This document shows positions 1 to 8,036 of a DNA stretch of 64,000 nucleotides, piece after piece (the first letter of the stretch is position 1; each line of letters begins with the position of its first letter). Made by a program: the position numbers and the translations under genes. The notes under the pieces are model-generated. The model made no database searches. It worked only from the letters and a program-made list of their open reading frames with translations, and was not told where the DNA came from. Source of the stretch: JBDTSW01 sp963782605 (GTDB lineage: Bacteria > Actinomycetota > Thermoleophilia > Solirubrobacterales > 70-9). The stretch covers positions 434,001-498,000 of the forward strand of contig CAWAKK010000005.1 of the NCBI GenBank assembly GCA_963782605.1, given 5' to 3'.

Positions 1-153
1 GCGGGCCGGCAGCTGGGCGGGGTCGGGTGCACCGGATCCTGCTGGGGCGAGCACCTTCACTTTGAGATCCGCGCGGGCAAGGGAATCCTCGCCGAGCCCA
101 CCGACCCGCTCCCGGAGCTCCGGGAGTGGAGGAGCCTCGAGCGACCGCGCTAG
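1..153 (+). CDS. M23 family metallopeptidase, C-terminal end (partial)
   Basis: Frame 1 is open from the window edge to a TAG at 151-153 and encodes about 50 residues. They include V-G-C-T-G-S-C-W-G-E-H-L-H-F-E-I-R, which matches the last conserved block of LytM/M23 zinc endopeptidases (G-x-TG-x(4)-HLHFE-R; HxH binds zinc and activates water). These enzymes cut peptidoglycan cross-bridges outside the membrane. The start, signal peptide and first zinc ligands lie outside the window. The two Cys flanking the TGS segment could form a disulfide, which would suit an exported protein. The lepA start follows 46 nt later. The family call is good although only the tail is visible. Confidence 0.75.
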   Translation, partial: AGRQLGGVGCTGSCWGEHLHFEIRAGKGILAEPTDPLPELREWRSLERPR

Positions 154-199
154 CGCCAGCCATACTTTGCCGGTCGGCCCTGAGCGCGGGCCAACCGTC

Positions 200-1999
200 A
201 TGGACCACATTCGCAACTTCTCGATCATCGCCCACATCGACCATGGGAAGTCGACCCTGGCCGATCGCATCTTGGAGGTCACGGGCGCGGTGGATGCTCG
301 TAAGCACCGGCCCCAGCTCTTGGACTCGATGGAGCTCGAGCGCGAGCGCGGCATCACGATCAAGGCCCAGGCGGTCCGGGTGGACTACGCGGCAGCCGAC
401 GGTGAGACCTATCACCTGCATCTGATCGATACGCCCGGGCACGTCGACTTCTCCTATGAGGTCTCCCGGTCGCTCGCGGCGTGCGAGGGAGCGCTGCTGG
501 TGGTCGACGCAGCGCAGGGCGTCGAGGCGCAGACGGTGGCGAACACCTACGCCGCGATCGAAGCCGGCCTGGAGCTCGTTCCCGTTCTGAACAAGGTCGA
601 CCTTCCGAGCGCCGAGCCCGACCGCGTTGCCCTCGAGATCGTGGACCTGATCGGCTGCGACCCCGCCGACATCCTGCAGATCTCGGCCAAGACCGGCGAG
701 GGCGTCGTCGACGTGCTGGAGGCCATCGTCGAGCGGATCCCACCGCCCCGCGGCGTGCGAGAAGCGCCGCCGCGGGCCCTCATCTTCGACTCCGCGTTCG
801 ATCAGTACCGGGGCGTGGTCGCGTACCTGCGCATGGTCGATGGCGCCTTCCGCAAGCGGCAGCTGATCACCGCCATGCGGGTCGGAACCGAGGCCGAGAT
901 CGACGAGATCGGCTTCCTCAGCCCCGAGATGCTCCCAGTCGAGGGGATGGGTGCCGGCGAGGTTGGCTACGTGATCACCGGCCTCAAGGACGTAGCCAAG
1001 CTGCGCGTCGGGGATACGCTCACGCTCCGCGAGGGCGGGGCGGCCACCGCTCTCGAGGGCTATCGCGAGGTGAAGCCGGTTGTCTTCTGTGGACTCTTCC
1101 CGATCGACACGGACCGCTACGAGGACCTGCGCGAGGCGCTCGAGCGGCTCGCGCTGAACGACGCCGCGCTCTCGTATGAGCCCGAGACCTCCGACGCTCT
1201 TGGCTTCGGCTTTCGCTGCGGCTTCCTCGGCCTCCTGCACATGGACATCGTCCGCGAGCGGCTCGAGCGCGAGTACGACCTCGAGCTGCTGGCGACGACA
1301 CCCAACGTGAGCTACGAGGTCACGGTCCATGGGGATGAGGTTGAGGTCCACAGCCCATCCGACATGCCCGACCCCGGCGTGATCGAGGCCATCGCGGAGC
1401 CCTTCATCCGCGCCTCAGTCATCTGTCCGTCGAACTACGTCGGCCAGGTGATGGAGCTCTGTCAGGGACGCCGGGGCACCCATGTCGACATGCACTACCT
1501 CTCGCCCGAGCGGGTCCAGATCCGCTACGACCTGCCGCTCGCCGAGATCGTGCTCGACTTCTACGACCAGCTCAAGTCCCGCACTGCGGGCTACGCATCG
1601 CTTGACTACGAGCCGATCGGGAACCGCCCCTCCGACCTGGTGAAGCTCGACATCCTCCTCGCCGGTGACCGAGTCGACGCGCTCTCGGTGATCGTGCATC
1701 GCGACGAGGCCTTTCGTGTGGGCAAGGCCCTGGTCGAGAGGCTGCGCAAGACGATCCCGCGCCAGCTCTTCGATGTTCCCGTGCAGGCGGCGGTCGGCTC
1801 GCGCGTGCTCGCTCGCGAGACGGTGAAGGCCCTTCGCAAGGACGTGACCGCCAAGCTCTACGGCGGTGACGTCACGCGCAAGCGAAAGCTTCTCGAGAAG
1901 CAGAAGAAGGGGAAGAAGCGGATGAAGCAGGTCGGGGCTGTCGAGGTCCCGCAAGAGGCATTCCTCTCGGTCATGGAGCTGGACGGTGGCTCCGGGTAA
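200..1999 (+). CDS. lepA: Elongation factor 4 (LepA), ribosome-associated translational GTPase
   Basis: The 599-aa product has the LepA/EF4 architecture. The GTPase domain starts at once with A-H-I-D-H-G-K-S-T-L (about 11-20), then the switch I region with ERERGITI (about 48-55), DTPGH (about 80) and NKVD (about 130). EF-G-like domains follow, and the LepA-specific C-terminal domain ends in a Lys-rich stretch (KRKLLEKQKKGKKRMKQ). EF4 binds the ribosome and promotes back-translocation or late 30S assembly. I chose the ATG at 200 because MDHIRNFSIIAHIDHGKS is where the family begins; the frame is open further upstream, but that stretch is Ser/Arg-rich and unconserved. The end overlaps the next GTG by 14 nt. 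Confidence 0.97.
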   Translation: MDHIRNFSIIAHIDHGKSTLADRILEVTGAVDARKHRPQLLDSMELERERGITIKAQAVRVDYAAADGETYHLHLIDTPGHVDFSYEVSRSLAACEGALLVVDAAQGVEAQTVANTYAAIEAGLELVPVLNKVDLPSAEPDRVALEIVDLIGCDPADILQISAKTGEGVVDVLEAIVERIPPPRGVREAPPRALIFDSAFDQYRGVVAYLRMVDGAFRKRQLITAMRVGTEAEIDEIGFLSPEMLPVEGMGAGEVGYVITGLKDVAKLRVGDTLTLREGGAATALEGYREVKPVVFCGLFPIDTDRYEDLREALERLALNDAALSYEPETSDALGFGFRCGFLGLLHMDIVRERLEREYDLELLATTPNVSYEVTVHGDEVEVHSPSDMPDPGVIEAIAEPFIRASVICPSNYVGQVMELCQGRRGTHVDMHYLSPERVQIRYDLPLAEIVLDFYDQLKSRTAGYASLDYEPIGNRPSDLVKLDILLAGDRVDALSVIVHRDEAFRVGKALVERLRKTIPRQLFDVPVQAAVGSRVLARETVKALRKDVTAKLYGGDVTRKRKLLEKQKKGKKRMKQVGAVEVPQEAFLSVMELDGGSG

Positions 2000-2405
2000 G
2001 GCCGAGCGGATCGAGCTGGCGCGCCGCGGCGTCCAGATGTACGACGCCGGCGACGTCGAAGGCGCCCTCGCCCTGATGCATCCCGCGATCGAGGGCTACT
2101 CGGAGGGGCTCAACACAGACCATTTCAGCGGCATCGACGGCTTCCTCGCATGGGCAGCGGAGTGGGACGAAGCATGGGGGCGATTTGACCGCGAGGTCAG
2201 GGAGGTCGAGGCGGTCGGCGAGCAACACGCGGTCGCGATCGTCGAGCAATCCGGCATCGGCCGCGACAGCGGGGTAGCCGTCGAGCAGACCGCCGCATAC
2301 GTGTTCGAGGTCGACGACGACATGCGCTGCACGTATTTCGCCCTCTACATCGATCCCGAGCGCGGCCTCGCGGCAGCACGGGAGCGAGAGGGGCTTGGGC
2401 CGTGA
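1986..2405 (+). CDS. SnoaL-like / NTF2-fold protein, copy 1 of 3
   Basis: The 139-aa protein has the SnoaL/NTF2-like fold pattern: an N-terminal helix of the type R-x-G-V-Q-M-Y-D-A-G-D-V-E-G-A-L, then a block around H-P-A-I-E, then alternating strands ending in an Arg-rich helix. The fold serves polyketide cyclases, small hydrolases and isomerases as well as non-catalytic binding proteins, so no reaction can be assigned. The GTG start lies inside the lepA 3' end and the stop forms a GTGA overlap with copy 2, so the three copies are probably translated together. This copy lacks the P-P-E-M/I-G-N motif shared by copies 2 and 3. Confidence 0.8.
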   Translation: MAPGKAERIELARRGVQMYDAGDVEGALALMHPAIEGYSEGLNTDHFSGIDGFLAWAAEWDEAWGRFDREVREVEAVGEQHAVAIVEQSGIGRDSGVAVEQTAAYVFEVDDDMRCTYFALYIDPERGLAAAREREGLGP

Positions 2406-2824
2406 CCACCCCGGAGCAGGAACGCAACCTCGAGCTCGTGCGTGGAGGCCTGGAGCGCTACGTCCGGGGGCAGGTGCGCATCGAGAGCTTTCACCCCGAT
2501 GTCGTCATCCATGTCCCGCCCGAGATGGGCAACGCGGGCACCTATCACGGCCATGAGGGATTTCGCGCCTGGACCGCGGCGTGGAATGAGGCTTGGGAGA
2601 GCGAGCGCGTGGAGGTGCTCGAGCTCGAGGCGCTCGATGACCGCACCACCCTTGCCCGAGCGAACGTGCACTGCGTCGGCCGGGGGAGCGGGATCGAGAC
2701 CGAGATGAACGTGACCTTCGTGCACGAGGTCGAGCCCGAGTCTGGGCTCTGCACCTTCCTCGGCGTCTACCAGGACCGCTCGGCGGCGGTCGCCGCCGCC
2801 GGCGAGCTCGCGCGCGACAGGTGA
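2402..2824 (+). CDS. SnoaL-like / NTF2-fold protein, copy 2 of 3
   Basis: The 140-aa paralogue sits between its two relatives. The shared plan is E-L-V-R-x-G-L-x-x-Y at the N-terminus, then H-P-D-V-x-x-x-x-P-P-E-M-G-N, Y-H-G-H-x-G-F and a W-x-x-A-W-x-E-A-W block. The last two motifs recur in copy 3 and, more loosely, in copy 1. It starts on the GTG of a GTGA overlap and ends in another GTGA overlap, so it depends on upstream translation. An NTF2-like barrel is expected; substrate and role are unknown. Retention of three distinct copies suggests divergence or a hetero-oligomer rather than simple redundancy, which is inference. Confidence 0.85.
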   Translation: MTTPEQERNLELVRGGLERYVRGQVRIESFHPDVVIHVPPEMGNAGTYHGHEGFRAWTAAWNEAWESERVEVLELEALDDRTTLARANVHCVGRGSGIETEMNVTFVHEVEPESGLCTFLGVYQDRSAAVAAAGELARDR

Positions 2825-3240
2825 GCCCTCCAGACCGAGTCGAGCTGGTGCGCGCAGGGCTGACCGCGTACGAGCAGGGCGATCTCGATGCGGCGAAAAG
2901 CCGGCTCCATCCCGAGCTGGAGCTCTACGCGCCGCCCGAGATCGGCAACTCGGGCACATTCCACGGCCACCGGGGGTGGATGGCGTGGAACGCCGCTTGG
3001 CTCGAGGCCTGGGACGAGTTTCGCCAGGAGCTGCTCTCGATCGAGCCGTTCGGCGAGACCCACGTCCTCGCGCGAGTCCACCAGCGGGCCCGTGGCCGCG
3101 GGAGCGGGGTGGAGGTCGATCGGGAGGCAACGTTCGTTTTCGACGTCCGCGATGGCCTCGCGACGTACATGGCGTTGTTCTTCGACCACCACTCGGCGGT
3201 GGAACTGGCGCGCTCCCGTGAGGCGGAGGGCAGCGACTAG
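2821..3240 (+). CDS. SnoaL-like / NTF2-fold protein, copy 3 of 3
   Basis: The 139-aa third paralogue has the same motifs as copy 2: H-P-E-L-E-L-Y-A-P-P-E-I-G-N, F-H-G-H-R-G-W and W-N-A-A-W-L-E-A-W. It starts with the GTG of a GTGA overlap with copy 2 and ends with TAG at 3238-3240. Those same bases are the start of a TAGGAT box that probably drives the next gene. Its function is unassigned; NTF2-fold proteins of this length are often small cyclases, isomerases or hydrolases acting on hydrophobic ligands. Confidence 0.85.
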   Translation: MSPPDRVELVRAGLTAYEQGDLDAAKSRLHPELELYAPPEIGNSGTFHGHRGWMAWNAAWLEAWDEFRQELLSIEPFGETHVLARVHQRARGRGSGVEVDREATFVFDVRDGLATYMALFFDHHSAVELARSREAEGSD

Positions 3241-3252
3241 GATCCCGCGGTC

Positions 3253-3693
3253 ATGGCGCTGAGCACCGACGCGGTCGGCAAGGAGTGGGCGGGCGAGCCG
3301 TTCGAGGTCGAGGGCGAGCGCATCGCCCGGTACGCGGACGCCATCGGCGAGCCAAATCCGGTGCATCGCGACGCGGAGGCCGCCAAGCAGGCAGGCTTTC
3401 GCGAGCAGGTCGCGCCACCGATGTTCGCCGTGGTCTACAGCGCTTCGGCGCTGGGTCCGGCGGTCCTCGACCCTGAGGTCGGAATGAACTTCGCAACCAT
3501 GGTCCATGGCGGGCAGGAGTTCACGTGGGGCGAACCCGTTTGCGCCGGGGACAGGATCACGACGAACGTCATCTGCAAGTCAATTGACGAGCGCGCCGGC
3601 AAGGGCTTCTACGTGTTCGAGTCCGTCTCGACGAACCAGGACGGGGCCGAGACGGTGCGCGGGACCTGGACCAACATCGTCCGCGGCGTCTAG
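3253..3693 (+). CDS. MaoC-like hotdog dehydratase, N-terminal (HadA/FAS1-like) type
   Basis: The 146-aa single hotdog domain resembles the first subunit (HadA/HadC type) of actinobacterial (3R)-hydroxyacyl-thioester dehydratases. It has the substrate-entrance block A-D-A-I-G-E-P-N-P-V-H near 28-40 and a central M-V-H-G-G-Q-E-F-T-W strand. The catalytic Asp-x4-His of MaoC hydratases is provided by the partner subunit in HadAB-type pairs, and the next gene is such a partner. The pair would dehydrate 3-hydroxyacyl-ACP or -CoA. TAGGAT at 3238-3243 lies 10 nt before the ATG, so the gene may be transcribed with an almost leaderless message. Confidence 0.85.
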   Translation: MALSTDAVGKEWAGEPFEVEGERIARYADAIGEPNPVHRDAEAAKQAGFREQVAPPMFAVVYSASALGPAVLDPEVGMNFATMVHGGQEFTWGEPVCAGDRITTNVICKSIDERAGKGFYVFESVSTNQDGAETVRGTWTNIVRGV

Positions 3694-3707
3694 GAGGGAG
3701 GGACGGG

Positions 3708-4115
3708 ATGAGCGATCTTGGCGACCTGCAGGTCGGTGATGAGCTTCCGGAGCTCCACGTCACGCCTGACGCCGGCCTCACCAAGCGCTACGCCGAGGCC
3801 TCCGGCGATCCCAACCCGATCCACGTCGACGAGGAGTTCGCGAAGAAAGTAGGCCTCCCCGGCTGCATCCTCCACGGCCTCTACTCGATGGCACAGGTCG
3901 CGAAGGCACACACGGACCTCGTGGACGGCGACCCCCGAGCGCTGAAGCGGCTGAGGGTGCAGTTCCGCGGCATGGGCTTTCCTGAGCAGGAGATCGTCGT
4001 CTCGGCCACGGTGAAGGACGCGGAGAGCGGCCGCCTCGTCACGAAGACGGTGGCGAGGCAGGGCGACAGCAAGATCATTCGCAACGCCGAGGCGGAGCTG
4101 CGGCTCCCGTCGTAG
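3708..4115 (+). CDS. MaoC-like hotdog dehydratase, catalytic (HadB) type
   Basis: The 135-aa MaoC domain carries the catalytic motif near 30-41: Y-A-E-A-S-G-D-P-N-P-I-H, with Asp and His as the hydratase dyad, followed by G-L-P-G-C-I-L-H-G-L-Y. It lies 14 nt after the companion hotdog gene, with GGAGGG just before the ATG. Together they form a HadAB-like heterodimer expected to interconvert 3-hydroxyacyl and trans-2-enoyl thioesters. I cannot tell whether it works in fatty acid synthesis (ACP) or breakdown (CoA), because no other lipid gene is adjacent. The next gene, hrcA, has its own promoter. Confidence 0.88.
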   Translation: MSDLGDLQVGDELPELHVTPDAGLTKRYAEASGDPNPIHVDEEFAKKVGLPGCILHGLYSMAQVAKAHTDLVDGDPRALKRLRVQFRGMGFPEQEIVVSATVKDAESGRLVTKTVARQGDSKIIRNAEAELRLPS

Positions 4116-4162
4116 CGCGCAGTCAACTCCGCGCGCTGTGCGGTCGCTCCGACGGGCGCTCC

Positions 4163-4168
4163 TAGAAT
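4163..4168 (+). promoter_or_regulatory. Leaderless-type -10 box (TAGAAT) of hrcA
   Basis: TAGAAT ends 8 nt before the hrcA ATG, so transcription would start at or within a base or two of the start codon. No convincing -35 and no Shine-Dalgarno sequence are visible. No CIRCE inverted repeat was found here, so HrcA autoregulation at this promoter is not supported. Confidence 0.55.
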
Positions 4169-4175
4169 CAGCCCC

Positions 4176-5201
4176 ATGCTCTCCGAGCGTCAAGAGGACA
4201 TTCTCCGCGCGGTAGTGGACGCGTACCTGCGGTCCGGGCGGCCCGTCGGCTCGAAGGCCGTGGTGGCGGCCGAAGGTTTTGCCTGGAGCGCATCAACGGT
4301 GCGCAGCGAGCTCGCCGCGTTGGAGGGTGCCGGGTATCTCACGCACCCTCACACGTCGGCCGGCCGAGTTCCGACCGACGCCGGGTACCGGTTCTACGCG
4401 GACTCGCTGCTCGCAACGGAAACGCTGCCCGCTCGGCGCGGGCCTGGCCTTGACCTCTCGAGGATGCGTCGTGAGGTCGACGAGGCGATGCGGGCCACCA
4501 CCGCCGCGCTCTCGCAGATCACCGACCTGCTCGCGCTCGCCACGGCGCCTCCGGCATCCGTCTCGCATGTCCACCGCGTTGAGGTGCTGCTGCTACAGCC
4601 AAGGGTCGTGATGGTGATGGTGATCGCGTCCAACGGGGCGGTCACCAAAGGCATCTACTCGTTCGATGAGGCCGTCGATCCGGGGCTCGCACAATGGGCT
4701 TCGAGCTACCTGAACGAGCGGCTCGCCGGCCTCGCGCTCGGCGCTCGGATGACCGGGTCGCGGCTTGCCGATCCCGAGCTGGGTCCGGCTGAGCGGGGCT
4801 TCCTCAACCAGATCGCAGGGGCGTTCACCGACCTCGAGCAGCGCGCGGGCGAGGATCTCTACGTAGAGGGTGCGGCGCGGCTCCTCTCGGAGGACCACGC
4901 ACCCGATCTTCCTCAGGCCGATGTCCTCATGCGGACGTTGGAGCGGCGCGCCGGACTGCTGCGAGTGCTGCGCTCCGCCCTGGACGAGCGTTCTGCATTC
5001 GTCTGGATCGGGCAGGAGAACCCGGATCCGGAGCTTCGCTCGGTGAGCGTCGTCGGGGCCAACTACGGTCTGGGCTACCGCAACCTGGGGACCGTGGGCG
5101 TCGTCGGCCCACTGCGAATGGACTACGCGACGGCGATCGCCTCCGTCCGCGAGGCCGCGGGCGAGCTCTCCCGCTTCTTCGAGACGGTGTATGAGGGCTG
5201 A
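4176..5201 (+). CDS. hrcA: Heat-inducible transcription repressor HrcA
   Basis: The 341-aa repressor has a winged-helix N-terminal domain. Within about 1-75 are R-P-V-G-S-K-A-V and the recognition segment S-A-S-T-V-R-S-E-L-A-A-L-E, followed by the family hallmark H-T-S-A-G-R-V-P-T-D-x-G-Y-R. The rest is the GAF-like dimerization domain ending with the conserved G-x-V-G-V-V-G-P-x-R-M-x-Y. HrcA binds CIRCE elements upstream of chaperone genes and needs GroEL to stay active. Here it overlaps dnaJ by 11 nt, the usual hrcA-dnaJ pair. The start is fixed by the family N-terminus and by the -10 box just before it. Confidence 0.96.
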   Translation: MLSERQEDILRAVVDAYLRSGRPVGSKAVVAAEGFAWSASTVRSELAALEGAGYLTHPHTSAGRVPTDAGYRFYADSLLATETLPARRGPGLDLSRMRREVDEAMRATTAALSQITDLLALATAPPASVSHVHRVEVLLLQPRVVMVMVIASNGAVTKGIYSFDEAVDPGLAQWASSYLNERLAGLALGARMTGSRLADPELGPAERGFLNQIAGAFTDLEQRAGEDLYVEGAARLLSEDHAPDLPQADVLMRTLERRAGLLRVLRSALDERSAFVWIGQENPDPELRSVSVVGANYGLGYRNLGTVGVVGPLRMDYATAIASVREAAGELSRFFETVYEG

Positions 5202-6351
5202 GTCGGTGCCTCGCGACCTATACGAGGTCCTCGGAGTGGACCGGGGGGCCGGCGACGCCGAGCTGAAAAAGGCGTTCCGCAGGCTCGCCCGCGAGCTTCA
5301 TCCCGACGTCAACAGGCACGATCCCGAGGCCGAGGAGAAGTTCAAGGAGGCGGCCGAGGCATACGAGGTCCTCTCCGATGCCGAGCGGCGTCGGATCTAC
5401 GACGCCTATGGCCATGAGGGGCTGCGCTCCGGTGGCTGGGCGCCGCACGCCGGCGGCTCCGGGGGAGTTGAGGACATCCTCTCAAGCTTGTTCGGCCGAG
5501 GCGATCCCATGTTCGGGAGCCTGTTCGGGTTCGGCTCGGCGGGTCCCGCCTCCGGTGGCGACATCGGCGTGGCGGTGGAGGTCACGCTCGAAGAGGTGCT
5601 GACCGGCGTCACCCGCGAGGTCTCCTTCGACGCGGTTTCGCTCTGCGAGCGCTGCCACGGCAACGGGGCCGAGCCGGGGACCCCGATTCACACCTGCGAG
5701 CGCTGCGGCGGTCAGGGACAGCTGCGAGAGGTGGCGCGGACCGCCTTCGGCCAGGTGATGCGCACCGCGGCCTGTCCGACCTGTGGAGGCGAGGGCAAGG
5801 TCCCGGAGACACCGTGCGGTGAGTGCGACGGCAGGGGCAGGACTGCGGGAGAGAAGGTGTTCGACGTCGAGATCCCGCCAGGGATCGACTCAGGGCAGCG
5901 GATCCGGATCACCGGAGCTGGGCATGCGGGCCAGGCGGGCGCAAGCCCCGGTGACCTCTACGTGGAGGTTGACGTCGCGCGTGACGAGCGCTTCGAGCGC
6001 CAGGGGGAGCACCTCATCTCGGTGGCGCGAGTTTCCGCGACGCGCGCGATGCTGGGCGGCGAGCTGGCGGTCGCCACTCTCGACGGCGAACGCACGGTCG
6101 AGGTTCCTGCCGGAGCGCAGGCCGGCGAGCGCCTGGTCTTGGACGGCCTCGGCCTGCCCTCGCTGAACGGGGCTCGCCGTGGCGACCAGCACGTGGTACT
6201 CGATGTCGTCGTTCCGGGCACGCTCGACGAGGAACAGCGCGAGCTCGTGGCTCGCCTCGATGAGACCTTGCGTGACGAGAACCTCACACCTGATGCCGGG
6301 GACGGACGCGGGCGTTGGGGCCGGCGGCGCCGTCGCCGGGCACGACGCTGA
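5191..6351 (+). CDS. dnaJ: Chaperone protein DnaJ (type I Hsp40)
   Basis: The 386-aa co-chaperone of DnaK has all type I parts. The J domain (about 8-75) contains the H-P-D motif that stimulates DnaK ATPase. A Gly/Phe-rich linker follows, then a zinc domain with four CxxCxGxG repeats (C-E-R-C-H-G-N-G, C-E-R-C-G-G-Q-G, C-P-T-C-G-G-E-G, C-G-E-C-D-G-R-G; about 150-218), and two substrate-binding beta domains. A basic Arg-rich tail ends the protein. The ATG at 5191 lies inside the hrcA 3' end; a GTG at 5206 is a possible alternative. It is translationally coupled to hrcA and followed 3 nt later by prmA. Confidence 0.95.
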   Translation: MRAESVPRDLYEVLGVDRGAGDAELKKAFRRLARELHPDVNRHDPEAEEKFKEAAEAYEVLSDAERRRIYDAYGHEGLRSGGWAPHAGGSGGVEDILSSLFGRGDPMFGSLFGFGSAGPASGGDIGVAVEVTLEEVLTGVTREVSFDAVSLCERCHGNGAEPGTPIHTCERCGGQGQLREVARTAFGQVMRTAACPTCGGEGKVPETPCGECDGRGRTAGEKVFDVEIPPGIDSGQRIRITGAGHAGQAGASPGDLYVEVDVARDERFERQGEHLISVARVSATRAMLGGELAVATLDGERTVEVPAGAQAGERLVLDGLGLPSLNGARRGDQHVVLDVVVPGTLDEEQRELVARLDETLRDENLTPDAGDGRGRWGRRRRRRARR

Positions 6352-6354
6352 CGC

Positions 6355-7182
6355 ATGGTCCGGCTCGCCGTCCGCTGCGGCCCGAAAGCCGCCGATCATG
6401 TCCTCGCCGAGCTCCTCGTCCTCGCCCCGGGTGGGGTGGAGGAAGACCACGGCCCTGGATGGGTGGAGTTCGCGATCTACGGGGCTCAAGGCGAGCTTCC
6501 GGAGCTGGACGCCCTTGAGGCGCTCGCCGGTGAGGAGCGGATCGCCGTCACGTCACAGGCGATTCCCGACGACTGGGCGGACCGGTGGCGGGATTTCCAT
6601 GAGCCGATCTTGATCGGCGATCGGGTGCTGGTGCGCCCCTCGTGGCTGCAGGGCGACTCGGATGCGCAGACGGAGATCGTTGTCGATCCGGGCCAGGCCT
6701 TTGGCACCGGTGCACACGCGACAACGCGCATGTGCGTCGAACTGCTCTTGGAGGTATCCGACGAGGGTGGGGCGGAGGGCTCGCTCGCTGACCTGGGCAC
6801 CGGCTCGGGCGTGCTGGCCATTGCCGCCGCCAAGCTCGGCTTCGCGCCTGTCATCGCGCTTGACAATGAAGGCGCCGCGATCGAGGCTGCCGAGGTGAAC
6901 GCGCACGCCAACGACGTCCGAATCGAAACGCGGCGCGCCAACCTGCGCGAGGCGGGCCCGCCCCCGGCCCGCACTCTGGTCGCGAATCTGACCGCCCCGC
7001 TTCTGCATGAGATCGCGCGTGGCTTCGGCGCAACCCGGCGCCCGGCTGCTCTGCTGTGCTCGGGGCTGCTCGATCGCGAGGTCGACGACGTCGCGGCGGC
7101 GTTCGCGAATGCCGGGTTCACCGAGCGCAGCCGCCGCCACTCCGGCGAGTGGGCGGCGCTGAGATTGGAGGCGTCGGCATGA
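6355..7182 (+). CDS. prmA: Ribosomal protein L11 methyltransferase
   Basis: The 275-aa SAM-dependent methyltransferase modifies ribosomal protein L11. The PrmA hallmark D-P-G-Q-A-F-G-T-G-A-H-A-T-T lies at about 112-125. The SAM-binding loop is A-D-L-G-T-G-S-G-V-L-A (about 143-153), the acidic residue after the second strand is in A-L-D, and the catalytic V-A-N-L-T-A block is near 212. The N-terminal ~90 residues form the substrate-recognition domain and are short but complete. It lies 3 nt after dnaJ and overlaps murI by ATGA, as part of the hrcA operon. Confidence 0.92.
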   Translation: MVRLAVRCGPKAADHVLAELLVLAPGGVEEDHGPGWVEFAIYGAQGELPELDALEALAGEERIAVTSQAIPDDWADRWRDFHEPILIGDRVLVRPSWLQGDSDAQTEIVVDPGQAFGTGAHATTRMCVELLLEVSDEGGAEGSLADLGTGSGVLAIAAAKLGFAPVIALDNEGAAIEAAEVNAHANDVRIETRRANLREAGPPPARTLVANLTAPLLHEIARGFGATRRPAALLCSGLLDREVDDVAAAFANAGFTERSRRHSGEWAALRLEASA

Positions 7183-8009
7183 GCCTCTCGCGCGAGCTGC
7201 CCATCGCCGTGTTCGACTCGGGCGTGGGTGGCCTCACCGTGCTGCACGAGTTCCTCGTATCCCTGCCTGAGGAGGACTACGTCTACCTCGGCGACTCCGC
7301 TCATTTTCCCTACGGGACCAAGAGCGACGCAGAGCTGAGCGGCCATGTGGCTGACAACACGCGCTATCTCGTCGAGCGCGGGGCGAAGCTCCTCGTCATC
7401 GCCTGCAACTCGGCCACTAGTGCCGGGCTCGAGGCAGCCCGAGAGATCGCCTCCGAGACCGGTGTCGAGGTGATCGCGGTCGTCGAGCCCGAGGCCGAGA
7501 TCGCGGCCGCCATCACCGACTCCGGGCGCGTGGGCGTCCTCGCGACCCCGGCGACCATCCGCGGCGGCGCCTACAGGAGGGCTCTCGAGGGCGAGCGAGC
7601 CGGGCTCGAGATCACCGAGGTGGCCGCGCACGACCTGGCGCCGATCATCCAGAACGGCTTCCCCTTCGACCAGGCGGTGGTCGACACAGCGAGAGGCCAC
7701 TGCGAGCCGTTCTTGGAGGCCGACGTGGACACCGTCGTGCTCGGCTGCACCCACTTTCCGCTCGTTGCCCCGATGCTCCAGCGGGTGCTCGGTCGCGACG
7801 TTCGCCTCGTCACGGCGGGACACGCTCTAGCAGCCAGGGCGCAGCGCGAGCTCGAGTCGCGCGGCCTCGACGCCGCCAACGGCGGCGAGGGGACCTACCG
7901 CTTCCTGTGCACGGGCGATGTGGACCAGTTCCGCGAGCTGGGCACGCGCTTCCTGCAGCTGCCCCTCGGGGAGGTGGAGCACATCGACGTGGCGGAGTCG
8001 GCAAGCTAG
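7179..8009 (+). CDS. murI: Glutamate racemase
   Basis: The 276-aa cofactor-independent racemase makes D-glutamate for peptidoglycan. The two catalytic Cys are in A-C-N-S-A-T (about 73-78) and G-C-T-H-F-P-L (about 188-194). The N-terminal F-D-S-G-V-G-G-L-T-V motif and Y-L-G-D-S-A-H-F-P-Y-G-T are also typical. I chose the ATG at 7179 because it forms an ATGA overlap with the prmA stop and precedes the conserved IAVFDSGVGG. The open frame further upstream is only the shadow of prmA. Confidence 0.95.
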   Translation: MSLSRELPIAVFDSGVGGLTVLHEFLVSLPEEDYVYLGDSAHFPYGTKSDAELSGHVADNTRYLVERGAKLLVIACNSATSAGLEAAREIASETGVEVIAVVEPEAEIAAAITDSGRVGVLATPATIRGGAYRRALEGERAGLEITEVAAHDLAPIIQNGFPFDQAVVDTARGHCEPFLEADVDTVVLGCTHFPLVAPMLQRVLGRDVRLVTAGHALAARAQRELESRGLDAANGGEGTYRFLCTGDVDQFRELGTRFLQLPLGEVEHIDVAESAS

Positions 8010-8024
8010 GCGTCTATGCGCGGC

Positions 8025-8030
8025 TACCCT
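8025..8030 (+). promoter_or_regulatory. Leaderless-type -10 box (TACCCT) of the yqeY-like gene
   Basis: TACCCT ends 7 nt before the GTG start, in the 27-nt gap after murI. Spacing matches the other leaderless-type promoters of this window. No -35 can be picked with confidence. Confidence 0.4.
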
Positions 8031-8036
8031 TAGCCC

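Noticed and set aside
4116..4175. A CIRCE operator in front of hrcA
   Set aside because: The expected TTAGCACTC-N9-GAGTGCTAA is not present in the gap or within the first codons.
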